A program made the position numbers and the translations under genes. Below, in pieces: positions 37,165 to 45,206 of a DNA stretch of 64,000 bases; the stretch's first letter is position 1; every line of letters starts with the position of its first letter. The stretch lies in contig NZ_AUML01000031.1 of assembly GCF_000430665.1 (NCBI RefSeq), positions 1 through 64,000 on the forward strand. Direction: 5' to 3'. The notes under the pieces are model-generated. The model saw only the letters and a list, made by a program, of their open reading frames with translations. It was not told the origin of the DNA and made no database searches. Source of the DNA: Aquimarina muelleri DSM 19832. GTDB lineage: Bacteria > Bacteroidota > Bacteroidia > Flavobacteriales > Flavobacteriaceae.

Positions 37165-37197
37165 GGGAGTGTTTAAATCTTAAACACTCCTTTTTTT
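37165..37197 (+). terminator. Strong intrinsic terminator after the lanthipeptide precursor
   Basis: GGAGTGTTTAA pairs with TTAAACACTCC around ATC, followed by seven T. It begins 30 nt after the precursor stop and closes the lanBA unit. Confidence 0.92.
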
Positions 37198-37353
37198 AGT
37201 TAGAGGTGTCGTGATAGACTTTTTTTTTTGATTTTATAGAGGAAGTTCACTTTTTTACTATACAAGCCTACAACCTTTCATCTAGCAGTTCAAAGATTAT
37301 AAGCTTCTTTTGTGTTTTATGTAAGTTATTTATAGCTGTTCTTTTCAATTGGC
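37198..37353. other. AT-rich spacer
   Basis: No ORF or RNA gene recognised. Confidence 0.4.
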
Positions 37354-37394
37354 ACTAAAAATAGTTTCTATACAAACTATTTTTAGTATATTTG
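37354..37394 (+). promoter_or_regulatory. Perfect 14-bp inverted repeat abutting a -7 box
   Basis: ACTAAAAATAGTTT (37354-37367) and AAACTATTTTTAGT (37374-37387) are exact reverse complements separated by CTATAC. A TATATTTG box at 37387-37394 shares its first base with the right arm. The layout is that of an operator for a dimeric repressor over the -33/-7 spacer. The next plus-strand ORF starts at 37725, leaving a long leader. Confidence 0.65.
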
Positions 37395-37724
37395 CATTAA
37401 ATAATAATAAAACAAAGGGTTTTAAGTGTTGTTTCAGTAAAACAAATTTCTTTTAAAAAATGTGCACACAGAATTTTTTTCAGTTTCCTTAAGGATTATA
37501 AAGATCTGTTTTTACAAACTAGGCTACTAAATGAAGTGTTTAAATAAGTTTTATCTAGTTTAAGTGTTTTTTTAAAGAAAGAAGCGACATCGATTAATGA
37601 GTGTGAAGGTTTTATGCAAAGTATTAGTGGGTAATCCATGTGTTATAGCACTATCTCAATTCGCTATAAATTCGAAGTATAAGTGGTCTTAGATATACAC
37701 TAAATCCATAAAGAAATTTAAAAC

Positions 37725-37880
37725 ATGATTCAAAAAGCAGGAATACCAGGAGTAAATAATGATTCTGGGAGAGTAAGAAAAGAAATTAGTTATTGGGAAA
37801 GTCAAAATAAGAAAAGAAAATGCACTGAATTTTCGGAAATGTCTTATTGGGAAGTTGTCAGTAATTCTAATGCTTTATAA
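37725..37880 (+). CDS. Small ORF, 51 aa, unknown
   Basis: A 51-residue ORF starting MIQKAGIPGVNNDSGRVRKE. It contains two SYWE motifs (28-32 and 40-43 regions: ISYWES and MSYWEV) in a hydrophilic peptide with one Cys. I do not recognise a family. It lies downstream of the operator-like palindrome and promoter box at 37354-37394, which is the main reason to report it. No strong ribosome site is seen, which is normal in this phylum. It could be a chance ORF. Confidence 0.4.
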   Translation: MIQKAGIPGVNNDSGRVRKEISYWESQNKKRKCTEFSEMSYWEVVSNSNAL

Positions 37881-38036
37881 TTTTTTTACTCTAGAAAGTA
37901 TCTGTACTATTTTTTTCTTTTATTAAAAATTACATTGTTCATTCTTAAAAAAAGTTTTTGCTATCTAGCAAAATATTGCACCTAATCTTACTTGTCTTAA
38001 TTTATTGAGAAATAAACTTTTCGGTTATTATATAAA

Positions 38037-38088
38037 ATCAATAACCTTGGCGGCAAGTCTCGGAGAATTAAACTCCACAATATGGGTT
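38037..38088 (-). repeat. Dispersed hairpin element, copy C (inverted, internally deleted)
   Basis: Read on the minus strand it gives CATATTGTGGAGTTTAATTC, CTCCGAGACTTGCCGCC and AAGGTTATTGATT. The middle block (AAAATAAAATATATTTTCGG...CTCGTGAGC) is missing. It confirms that the family is mobile or copied in both orientations. Confidence 0.65.
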
Positions 38089-38418
38089 AAATAAAGAAAT
38101 TATTTTTGTGAAATTCTCTATTTTGAAATAAAAGAATGAGATGCTTAAAAATAAATAATAGAAAGAGGGGCAAAATCATTAGATAGGCACTTACGGGATG
38201 TAATAAAAAGATCTCATATCATAACTTATGAAGAATTATAGTTTTCTATTATGAAATAGATTGATTTGACTCTATAAGCCTTCTCGAAATCACATACATG
38301 TTTGATTTGATAAGAGAGTTAGATAAGTTAAAGAGGAGGGAATTAGATGTTTGATAATTTTTTCAACAAGTAATAATATATTAAGAACATATTTAAAATA
38401 AATAAAAAAACTAAGGTT
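38089..38418. other. AT-rich spacer upstream of the bS21 paralogue
   Basis: About 330 nt without a credible gene. A short GA-rich patch (38334-38345) precedes the bS21-like gene. The bases just before its ATG give only a weak AAGG two nt away, too close to act as a good ribosome-binding site. Confidence 0.4.
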
Positions 38419-38616
38419 ATGCTAAAAATAGAAGTGAAAGATGGAGAGAATATCGATAGGGCTATAAAACGATATAAAAGAAAATATAGAAATGTAAAAC
38501 AGCTACAAGAAATTAGAGAGCGAAAGCATTATATTAAAAAATCCACAAAAAGGAGAGAGCAAATAAAAAAAGCAGAATACAAGGAACAATATATAAGAGA
38601 GCATAGTGAACTGTAG
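38419..38616 (+). CDS. Ribosomal protein bS21-like protein, probable paralogue
   Basis: A 65-aa highly basic protein: MLKIEVKDGENIDRAIKRYKRK, then REXXXYIKKSTKRREQIKKAEYKEQ, which matches Bacteroidota bS21 (MLxIxVKEGENIDRALKRYKRK...FVKPSxxRR). bS21 sits at the ribosome platform near the 16S rRNA 3' end. The gene is isolated among repeats and small ORFs rather than beside the usual rpsU neighbours, so it is likely a second, divergent copy. In flavobacteria bS21 has been linked to control of Shine-Dalgarno recognition, so a paralogue could specialise ribosomes; that is inference. Confidence 0.82.
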   Translation: MLKIEVKDGENIDRAIKRYKRKYRNVKQLQEIRERKHYIKKSTKRREQIKKAEYKEQYIREHSEL

Positions 38617-38683
38617 TAATATGGCTTACAAAATAGATCAAAATTTAGAACCTTAAAAACAACAACATTGAATTTCTTATTTA

Positions 38684-38843
38684 GGGGTTTAATTCTCCGA
38701 GGCTTGCCTCAAAAACAAAATATATTTTCGGAAGTATATCTTGTGAGCTTGCTCCGAGGTTATTGATTTCTCTGAAAATTACTTTGAAAACAAAATGTGT
38801 TTTTAGAAGAATACCTCATGAGATTGTTCTTAGGTTGTTGATT
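38684..38843 (+). repeat. Dispersed hairpin element, copy D with a second degenerate unit in tandem
   Basis: 38684-38768 holds GGTTTAATTCTCCGAGGCTTGCC...TTGTGAGCTTGCTCCGAGGTTATTGATT. 38769-38843 repeats the second half with many changes (TCTGAAAATTACTTTGAAAAC...CCTCATGAGATTGTTCTTAGG...TTGATT). Tandem duplication followed by drift is the simplest reading. Confidence 0.65.
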
Positions 38844-38864
38844 AACCACAATAAAAATTAGTTT

Positions 38865-39056
38865 ATGAAAATTATTAATATTAAGAGAAAGACAAAAAGA
38901 GAGAAACGTTATAGCAGACAAATGGGAGAACTTACTACCAGAGTTACTTACATCAAGAAATACTTTCTAGGCTTACCTGTTAAAACCCTACATAAATATA
39001 GAGAAACTTACTATGGTGAAGTGAAAAATTGTGATGATTGTATATTGTTTGTGTGA
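38865..39056 (+). CDS. Small basic protein, unknown (63 aa)
   Basis: A 63-residue ORF with a Lys/Arg-rich first half (MKIINIKRKTKREKRYSRQ) and a C-terminal pair of cysteines (KNCDDCILFV). I do not recognise the family. It runs convergently into the decayed Ada-like gene, 5 nt away. Compact basic proteins like this can bind nucleic acid, but nothing confirms that here. Confidence 0.45.
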   Translation: MKIINIKRKTKREKRYSRQMGELTTRVTYIKKYFLGLPVKTLHKYRETYYGEVKNCDDCILFV

Positions 39057-39060
39057 CTTA

Positions 39061-39261
39061 AACTATATTCAATACTGATGTATTGCATAAACTTTTTTGG
39101 GCTACACCTGCTCAATCGGTAAAAAGGTGCTGAAAGTAGAATGGACTTAAATGAACTTTTTTGGCAATGTCATTTAAAGAAGGTTTTTCTTTAAAATTTG
39201 CTTTGATATAATCTATCGCTTCTGCAATTCGATTATAGTTGATGTATCCCTATTCAGTCAT
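39061..39261 (-). pseudogene. Decayed 5' part of an Ada/AraC-type regulator-methyltransferase gene
   Basis: The minus strand from the ATG at 39261 reads MTE-stop-GYINYNRIAEAIDYIKANFKE, KPSLNDIAKKVHLSPFYFQHLFTD-stop-AGV, and after a one-base shift PKKFMQYISIEY. This is the start of the AraC-type domain of an Ada-like regulator fused to O6-alkylguanine methyltransferase. The two stops are one C-to-T class change from the expected CAG and TGG codons, and a base is missing at the shift. The rest of the gene is gone. A TACTTTTG promoter box is still present upstream at about 39284-39300. Confidence 0.85.
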
Positions 39262-39442
39262 TGCTTTGAAATTTATGTTACAAAAGTATGTTACTTTTGT
39301 AGGTCATAAAACCCGATTCTTGCTGAAGATACTTTTTTGAGGGAAACTTTAATTTACGTCAATACGGACTCGTAAAATAATGATTAGGGATTGAAATACA
39401 CTTATTATTCAGTTTCCTTTTTACAGATCGCTTTTGCTTATT

Positions 39443-39880
39443 TTATTTAAATCTCCTCCAATCCAGTTCAACTAATATTTCAAAGTCTCCTTGTCGTATT
39501 TTAGGTGTTTGAAACGATAAAGTTCCATCTGTTAATTGGAATGTTCTATAATGTTTTCCATTTTTCCAATTGGGTAATAAAGACGTAATAATTTCAACGT
39601 AGATTTTATCATTTTCTAATTTCCATTTTCCAGCATATGACAAATACGTTTCAATTGCACTTATTTTTTCTTCAGAAGATGACATTTGTAATGATTCAAT
39701 TTCAAAATCATTTCTGTTATCTGTCATTACAGATACAGACATAAATCCGTCATTGCTGAAAATTAAAATTCCAATAGGGTTTTTTCCATATGGAAAAATA
39801 GATTTTTTAACCGTCAAGTTTTTTAATTCAAAATTATTCAGTTTCCAACTTCCGATTATTTGCTCTTTAGTATTTCTCAT
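39443..39880 (-). CDS. Lipocalin-like domain protein
   Basis: A 145-aa protein matching the small lipocalin-like family (IIGSWKLNNFELKN near the start, GILIFSNDGFMSVSVM, YAGKWKLENDKIYVEI and LVELDWRR at the end). The fold is an eight-stranded barrel binding small hydrophobic ligands, but members are poorly studied. I use the ATG at 39880 rather than the longer frame, because conserved sequence begins there and the extra 25 residues are not family-like. No signal peptide is seen. It is the first gene of the minus-strand block reading toward 39.4 kb. Confidence 0.75.
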   Translation of the reverse strand: MRNTKEQIIGSWKLNNFELKNLTVKKSIFPYGKNPIGILIFSNDGFMSVSVMTDNRNDFEIESLQMSSSEEKISAIETYLSYAGKWKLENDKIYVEIITSLLPNWKNGKHYRTFQLTDGTLSFQTPKIRQGDFEILVELDWRRFK

Positions 39881-40048
39881 TAATTTCGTTTTCGAATTGG
39901 CTACAACGTAACATGTCTGTATGATTAGTTGCGGCTTCAGTACCTGGCAAAGCAAATAAATACCAAATAGAAAGTCTTTGTCTTGACAGCAGGAAGGCGT
40001 GATGACTTTTTCAAAAGGTTAGAACCTAGTAATTAGTGCTAGGACTAG

Positions 40049-41290
40049 TTATAATTTTTTAAGTTCATAAGTATATTTTTCTAGTTCAGGTTCATTATTC
40101 GTTCTTGCTATTTGAATAGCTTTTTTATACCATTTCTTTGTTTCTTTAATTTTCCCAATTGACTTATAATAATTTCCTTTTTCAAAATGCAAAATTGAAG
40201 CATCTGGGAATTTTAAAAGCCCTGCTTCTAAAATTTCTAAAGCATCCTCTAATTTATTATTCGTAAGAAAAAATGTTGTAAATCTATAGAACCAAGTAGC
40301 ATTACTAAAATTATTCGCAATGAATGTTTTTCCATCAAATTCTTTAACTAACTCATCAAAAATTTCGAAATCATTCTCTCTATAGGATAGCATAAAGAGA
40401 TAGCGTTTGGTATCGTTATGAACATCACCTGCAATTTGATATCTGTTCCCTCGATTGTTATAATGCTCTCTTAATGCAGTTATGCCACCGAAGTCGCTAA
40501 ATTCTTTCAATGTATAAAATCGGATTGGTTCATAGTCACTAAAAAATAGTTTTAATCCTTCATTTATAGTTATTAATGGAGTTGTATAATGATTCTCGTC
40601 ATTAGAAAGATTGTATTTCCATTGAATATTTTTTGTTGAATGTACTTTAAAAATGGAATCTAGAGAAAACATTGATTCTGTTGCCCAATTTTCAACAGTT
40701 CCTAGAACTGAATATAGTTTTAGATTTTGTTTAGGATTACTTTTTAACCGTTTATTTACCGTTTCCAATCGTTCTTTTGATATATGAGTGGGGCTTGATA
40801 AAAGAAAACCTTTAAACAAAGAGGGATTATTTGCAAAAATCTCAATACCAAGACCTGCTGCCATTTCCCATCCAAAATAAATGCGTTCATCGAGTGTCCT
40901 ATATTTAGCATCAATTTCAGGAATCAGTTCTTTGTTCAAGAATTCGATAAATTTAGAGGATTCTTTATAAAATAAATTTCGTCTTTTTTGAGAGTCTGTA
41001 TTAATTCCAACAATAATAAACTCTGGAACAATATTTTCCCAAGTGAGGTTTTGCTGAAATGCAATTCCGTTCAAAAAGTATCGTTGTGCATCTAATACAT
41101 AAAGGATAGGGTATTTGTTTGAATTGTTTTGGTAATTTGTAGGGAGGTATATTTGAATTTCTCGCGCTTCTTGTAGAATATCAGATTTTAGAATTATTGA
41201 ATTACCAAAAGCTTTTGATTGGTTTATATTTTGACTATAAATTTGGTTTATTGTTAAAAATAAAATTATTAGGATGTAAATTCTTTGCAT
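40049..41290 (-). CDS. Exported esterase-like alpha/beta hydrolase with TPR tail; nucleophile motif changed
   Basis: A 413-aa protein with a signal peptide (MQRIYILIILFLTINQIYSQ), an esterase-D-like domain (about 30-280: REIQIYLPTNYQ, KYPILYVLDAQRYF) and TPR-like repeats at about 330-413 (ALEILEAGLLKFPDASILHFEKG). The nucleophile elbow, normally G-x-S-x-G, reads GWEMAAG at 140-146, so Glu142 occupies the Ser place. A His (NDENHYTTP) is kept. Hydrolase activity is therefore uncertain. It may bind a ligand instead. It lies in the minus-strand block between the lipocalin-like and GNAT genes. Confidence 0.78.
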   Translation of the reverse strand: MQRIYILIILFLTINQIYSQNINQSKAFGNSIILKSDILQEAREIQIYLPTNYQNNSNKYPILYVLDAQRYFLNGIAFQQNLTWENIVPEFIIVGINTDSQKRRNLFYKESSKFIEFLNKELIPEIDAKYRTLDERIYFGWEMAAGLGIEIFANNPSLFKGFLLSSPTHISKERLETVNKRLKSNPKQNLKLYSVLGTVENWATESMFSLDSIFKVHSTKNIQWKYNLSNDENHYTTPLITINEGLKLFFSDYEPIRFYTLKEFSDFGGITALREHYNNRGNRYQIAGDVHNDTKRYLFMLSYRENDFEIFDELVKEFDGKTFIANNFSNATWFYRFTTFFLTNNKLEDALEILEAGLLKFPDASILHFEKGNYYKSIGKIKETKKWYKKAIQIARTNNEPELEKYTYELKKL

Positions 41291-41432
41291 ATATTTTTAA
41301 TTAAAGGTAACGATTTTTGGTATGCTTACAATAGCGTGCTTAAGTACCTAATCTAGCAAATAAAAACTGAATAGGAAATCTGTGAAGATTTTTGTAAGTA
41401 GATTATAGTCAATTAATTAATTGTGCTCGTTG

Positions 41433-41891
41433 TTAGTTACTTGCTTTTATATTCCACCTAAAAATTCCTTTTTCTGTTATCTTTGCGCCAAGTCTATTGT
41501 AGAATTCAATTGCTCTTACATTATCTTTTTCCACCTCCCATTTAATCAAACTTATATTTTTTTCTTTGCAAATATCTTTTGCGTGATTCATTAACTATAA
41601 GCCAACTTTTTGGTACCTATATTCTTTCCAAACAAATAAATCATCTAATTTCATGTATTCTCCACCATTCCATATTGAATAATTCCAAGTATATGAAGGA
41701 TAGCCAGCAATCTGACCATTAAATTCCGCTATTATGGCCCCAAATTTTGGATTATTATTAAAACCGGAATTCAGCATTTCCTGCTTGTCTGTTAGAACAT
41801 ATTCTTCTTGATTGTGAAATCTTGCAATTCCCATAATCAAATCAAATAATGTATCAACATCATCCTTTGTTGTGTTTCTAGTTTTAATCAT
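41433..41891 (-). pseudogene. GNAT acetyltransferase gene broken by an in-frame stop
   Basis: Starting at the ATG 41891, the frame encodes MIKTRNTTKDDVDTLFDLI, YSIWNGGEYMKLDDLFVWKEYR and YQKVGL, then TAG at 41595-41597, then continues in the same frame with LMNHAKDICKEKNISLIKW, EVEKDNVRAIEFYNRLGAKI and a natural stop at 41433-41435. Both halves fit one GNAT fold: acetyl-CoA loop R-x-x-x-x-G-L/Q-L before the stop and the NVRAIEFYNRLGA element after it. A single CAG-to-TAG change explains the break. The product of the first half alone would lack part of the cofactor site. Confidence 0.88.
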
Positions 41892-41908
41892 CGTTGACTT
41901 TTTGATAT

Positions 41909-42361
41909 TCAAAATCGGATGGAACTTATATAAGTCCACACAATGAAAAAGATTTGTAAAGGGATTCTAAACCACAAATAATTAACACCATGTCCATCAA
42001 ATGTTCCTTTTTGGTAATTTATAGTATTTATAGAAGAATAAATATTGGCAGGTAGCATTAGCAGAAGAAAAATAACAAGTGTCCATCCAGATATATCTTT
42101 TAGTTTTGGAATTAGAAGACCTATTGCTAATAAGATTTCAAACAGTCCTGTTAGGTAAACAAAATTTTCTTTAAAAGGAATAATATTAGGTATCATCATT
42201 GACATTCCCTTTGTAAAAATAAAATGCCCTATTGCTGTAAATACAAGCATAATTGACATTGCAATTCGCGCTGATAGCGCAAAATCATATTCTTTTTTAA
42301 CAAGTTTTAAAATAAAAAATGAAATTGCAAAACTTACTATTAGTACTATTAATGGTTTCAT
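41909..42361 (-). CDS. DoxX-like four-helix membrane protein
   Basis: A 150-aa protein with four membrane helices and DoxX-type sequence (MLVFTAIGHFIFTKGM, GLFEILLAIGLLIPKLKD, LLLMLPANIYSSINTI, YLWFRIPLQIFFIVW). Function in this family is poorly known, with some members linked to redox balance. It lies between the Crp/Fnr regulator and the broken GNAT gene in one minus-strand run, so the regulator may control it. Confidence 0.82.
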   Translation of the reverse strand: MKPLIVLIVSFAISFFILKLVKKEYDFALSARIAMSIMLVFTAIGHFIFTKGMSMMIPNIIPFKENFVYLTGLFEILLAIGLLIPKLKDISGWTLVIFLLLMLPANIYSSINTINYQKGTFDGHGVNYLWFRIPLQIFFIVWTYISSIRF

Positions 42362-42424
42362 CGTTTTTCTGAATTATTAAAATACAAAGGTCAGAAAAGA
42401 ACAAATAAAAATAATGAACCCAAG

Positions 42425-42991
42425 TTAAGTAATACGTTTTCTTATTCTACTCAATGCTTGTGGAGTAACTCCGATATAAGAAGCAATATATTTTAATGGG
42501 ATTTGTTGTAATAAATTTGGTCTGTCAGAGAATAAGTCCAAATAGCGTTCTTCTGCTGTTCTACTTAATAAGGAAAGTTCTCTTTTCGATTTTATTAAAA
42601 ACATATTTTCAGCCATTTTTCGACCAATAATATTTCCGTTGTTTGTTTTTTCATAGACTTCTTGCAGGTCTTTGTTTGAAATTTTCCACAAGATTGTTTC
42701 TGTTAACGTTTCAATTTGATATTCAGAGGGACTTTGCGTTAAAAGAGAATCATAGGCTGTAACAAATTCATTGTCAAATAAAAAACCGAAAGTTAAATCA
42801 GATTCTACTCTTGGAATATAAAGTCGGATGATTCCTTTTGAAATAAAGGATAAATAATTTTCAACTTTACCGATTTGTAATAACGTAGTATTTTTTTTTA
42901 ATTTTACTTCTTGAAGTTTTGAAGAGAAAAAATCCCAGTCAGAATTGTTCATTGGAGAAATAGTATCAATAAACTTCCTAATTTCGTGCAT
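42425..42991 (-). CDS. Crp/Fnr-family transcriptional regulator
   Basis: A 188-aa regulator with a cyclic-nucleotide-binding-like beta-barrel (about 25-110: LLQIGKVENYLSFISKGIIRLY) and a C-terminal helix-turn-helix (LLQQIPLKYIASYIGVTPQALSRIRKR at about 160-187). The cAMP-contact Arg-Ser pair is not evident, as in many Bacteroidota members whose signal is unknown. It is 63 nt upstream of the DoxX gene. Confidence 0.88.
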   Translation of the reverse strand: MHEIRKFIDTISPMNNSDWDFFSSKLQEVKLKKNTTLLQIGKVENYLSFISKGIIRLYIPRVESDLTFGFLFDNEFVTAYDSLLTQSPSEYQIETLTETILWKISNKDLQEVYEKTNNGNIIGRKMAENMFLIKSKRELSLLSRTAEERYLDLFSDRPNLLQQIPLKYIASYIGVTPQALSRIRKRIT

Positions 42992-43207
42992 TTATGTGTT
43001 TTTTTAGCTTGTGGCTAACCCGTTATATCCTCACAAATATATTTCTTTAACTGCTTTATTCTTTCGTATATCAACACTTTTTTATTGATACCCTTTAACC
43101 AACTAGTTTTCAATGTTACACACAATGTGTAGCTTCAGAAGGGTTCCCTTTATGAAATCCAGATGGTAAAACTCCTCGTAATTAATTATATTCAATGGCA
43201 GTATTTT

Positions 43208-43831
43208 TTATTTGACTGGTTCTCTAAGAATTGTTTTGAGCTTATGGGGTACTATTTTATTGAAGTCTGATAAGTATATTTCGTGATGCAATCCATTTCT
43301 TTTTAAATTGTTTGTTTTCATATACTCCTGAATTTGTTTCAACGTTTCAGGTTCGTTTGCAAATGGGCCCACATGTAGCATTTGAACCACCTTTCCTTCT
43401 TCCATTTCGTAAAACTCAATATCTGTAGCTAATTGAATTTGCTTTTTAGTTACAACAGTTTGTATTGCCGATATCAATTGTTCTCTGGTAACAAATTCAG
43501 GCATTCTAATCATTATTCTATAATTCCATTCGCTTCGTGGTACTTTTAAAGATGCTTCCTCCATTGAAAGACCTTTGTGTTTGTTCTCGTCAAAACTCCA
43601 TTGTCCCTGAAGTTTGGCTACTACAAAATCATTATTTAACGCTTTGCATAAAAATTTTACGGCATAAGCTGTTGCGTACAAAGCTTGTACCTTGTGTGAA
43701 AATACCTTACCTGATGGATCGCCTATTCCTGTTATTGATAAAAACTGTGCTTTCTCAATTATCAATAATTCAGGTTTATTTTTAGCGTTATAATACGCTT
43801 TGTATTGCTTTTTTAAATCTAATTTTTCCAT
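43208..43831 (-). CDS. GyrI-like small-molecule-binding domain protein
   Basis: A 207-aa protein with GyrI/SOUL-like effector-binding features (LLIIEKAQFLSITGIGDPSGK, YALAYAVKF region, EFYEMEEGKVVQMLHVGPFANEP, HHEIYLSDFNKIVP). Stand-alone members bind small drugs or dyes. The role here is unknown. It has no DNA-binding domain of its own. It is a single gene in the regulator-rich minus-strand block. Confidence 0.82.
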   Translation of the reverse strand: MEKLDLKKQYKAYYNAKNKPELLIIEKAQFLSITGIGDPSGKVFSHKVQALYATAYAVKFLCKALNNDFVVAKLQGQWSFDENKHKGLSMEEASLKVPRSEWNYRIMIRMPEFVTREQLISAIQTVVTKKQIQLATDIEFYEMEEGKVVQMLHVGPFANEPETLKQIQEYMKTNNLKRNGLHHEIYLSDFNKIVPHKLKTILREPVK

Positions 43832-43945
43832 TTTTATTTGTTTAGATTACAAAGTAAAGCATGAAGACTGTCAACCCTATGTCATTCAAATAAGTGATTT
43901 ATTTTAAAATCAAACAATTCTCCTATCCTAATTTATCTAAACCTT

Positions 43946-44434
43946 TTAAGGCTTGTCTCTTCCTACAAAACGTTCTTTTCCCAATAAAAAGTTCACAGCC
44001 CTAACAATGTTCTTATCAATACTCTCTTCTGTTTTCAGATAGGATATGTACCGCACTATTTCTTTTCTTAGTGAAGGTGTTATTTGTTCAAACTTACGCT
44101 TGGCTTCTTTATTTTGATTGAGCGCTGCTATCAATTTGGGATGTGGGGCTATTGTTCTGTCCGATGGGTCGTACTCAATGGTTACTTCTATAGTTTCCCC
44201 AATACGTTTGGGAGAGTTTTTAAGCATGGTTGTATTGATGTAAAGTCGCCACAGACCGCTGTATTTGACTAAAGTTTGCTGATAAGCTAACTTATTTACT
44301 GTTCCTTTAATTGAAATAAAGCCTTTGTCTTTGCCAGCTTGAATGAAGATTTTAGACAAAATTGATTTAGGCACTTGGACATAAGGATTGATTCCTATTA
44401 TTTCTATGATTGCATTAAAGGAAAAGCTTTTCAT
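43946..44434 (-). CDS. YdeI/OmpD-associated family protein (DUF1905 plus bacteriocin-protection-like)
   Basis: A 162-aa protein. The N-terminal half (about 1-95) is a DUF1905-like beta-barrel (YVQVPKSILSKIFIQAGKDKG, LYINTTMLKNSPKRIGE). The C-terminal half carries the YdeI-type helical stretch (ALNQNKEAKRKFEQITPSLRKEIVRYI and a Lys-rich end). The family is poorly characterised and has been tied to bacteriocin or peptide tolerance in some bacteria. It starts 8 nt after the WYL regulator gene ends, so the two are one transcript. Confidence 0.8.
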   Translation of the reverse strand: MKSFSFNAIIEIIGINPYVQVPKSILSKIFIQAGKDKGFISIKGTVNKLAYQQTLVKYSGLWRLYINTTMLKNSPKRIGETIEVTIEYDPSDRTIAPHPKLIAALNQNKEAKRKFEQITPSLRKEIVRYISYLKTEESIDKNIVRAVNFLLGKERFVGRDKP

Positions 44435-44442
44435 TTTAATAA

Positions 44443-45195
44443 TTACTGATGATCGTTAAATTTATTATCCACCCAGTTTGTATTATTAGCTTTCTTTTGT
44501 TGGGTTAGCCAATATTCTTCAATGGTAAACTGATGGGGTTCAAACTTTTCTGGTAAACTTATAATAGTTTTCATTCTGTCGATTCTAAAATTCCGAAACT
44601 CATTTCTTAATCTACACCAGGCTATCACTATCCAATCTTCAGAAAAGCTATGATAAATAGCAAAAGGTTCTATTTCACGTAGAATTGGCTGGGTGTCGGA
44701 CTCTTTTTGATATGTTATTTTTAATACATTAAAATTGGTTAGGGCACGTTGCATTACAGATAGAAAATTGCTTGTTTTTTCGTTTTGCCAATTCCTTCCT
44801 ATGACTGTTCTATTGGCTAGAAAATCAGCTTTTATTTTCTCATCATTTCTTAATACCGCTTTTACTTTACTAATGGCATTGTTGAATTCTTTGATTAGAG
44901 ATTCATCCTTGGTTTTTGCCATCATTTTTTCAGCAAAAATTAAGGCATTAGCTTCTGATTCGGTAAACATGACTGGTGGAATTTTATACCCATCCATTAA
45001 CGTGAACCCTTTACCTTCAACAGATATAATGGGAACATTGGCTTTTTCAAGAGCGACTATATCTCTATAAACTGTTCTTTTACTAATATTGAATTCCTCA
45101 GACAGTTGTTCTATGGACACATATAAATTAGACTGTAATTTTAAATGAATGGCAGTTAACCGAGAAAGTCTTGAAATGTTATCTGTGTACGCCAT
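44443..45195 (-). CDS. WYL-domain transcriptional regulator (YafY-type)
   Basis: A 250-aa regulator. Residues about 7-60 form a winged helix-turn-helix (SRLTAIHLKLQSNLYVSIEQLSEEFNISKRTVYRDI). A WYL effector-sensing domain follows at about 140-225 (LKITYQ, IEPFAIYHSFSEDWIVIAWCRLRNEFRNFRIDRM). WYL regulators respond to ligands or nucleic acids. It probably regulates its own operon with the YdeI-like gene downstream. Confidence 0.92.
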   Translation of the reverse strand: MAYTDNISRLSRLTAIHLKLQSNLYVSIEQLSEEFNISKRTVYRDIVALEKANVPIISVEGKGFTLMDGYKIPPVMFTESEANALIFAEKMMAKTKDESLIKEFNNAISKVKAVLRNDEKIKADFLANRTVIGRNWQNEKTSNFLSVMQRALTNFNVLKITYQKESDTQPILREIEPFAIYHSFSEDWIVIAWCRLRNEFRNFRIDRMKTIISLPEKFEPHQFTIEEYWLTQQKKANNTNWVDNKFNDHQ

Positions 45196-45206
45196 GCCTG
45201 TAGAAT

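Noticed and set aside
41595..41597. TAG as a recoded sense codon
   Set aside because: Nothing suggests recoding machinery, other genes here use TAG as a normal stop (for example truA), and a single point mutation explains it.
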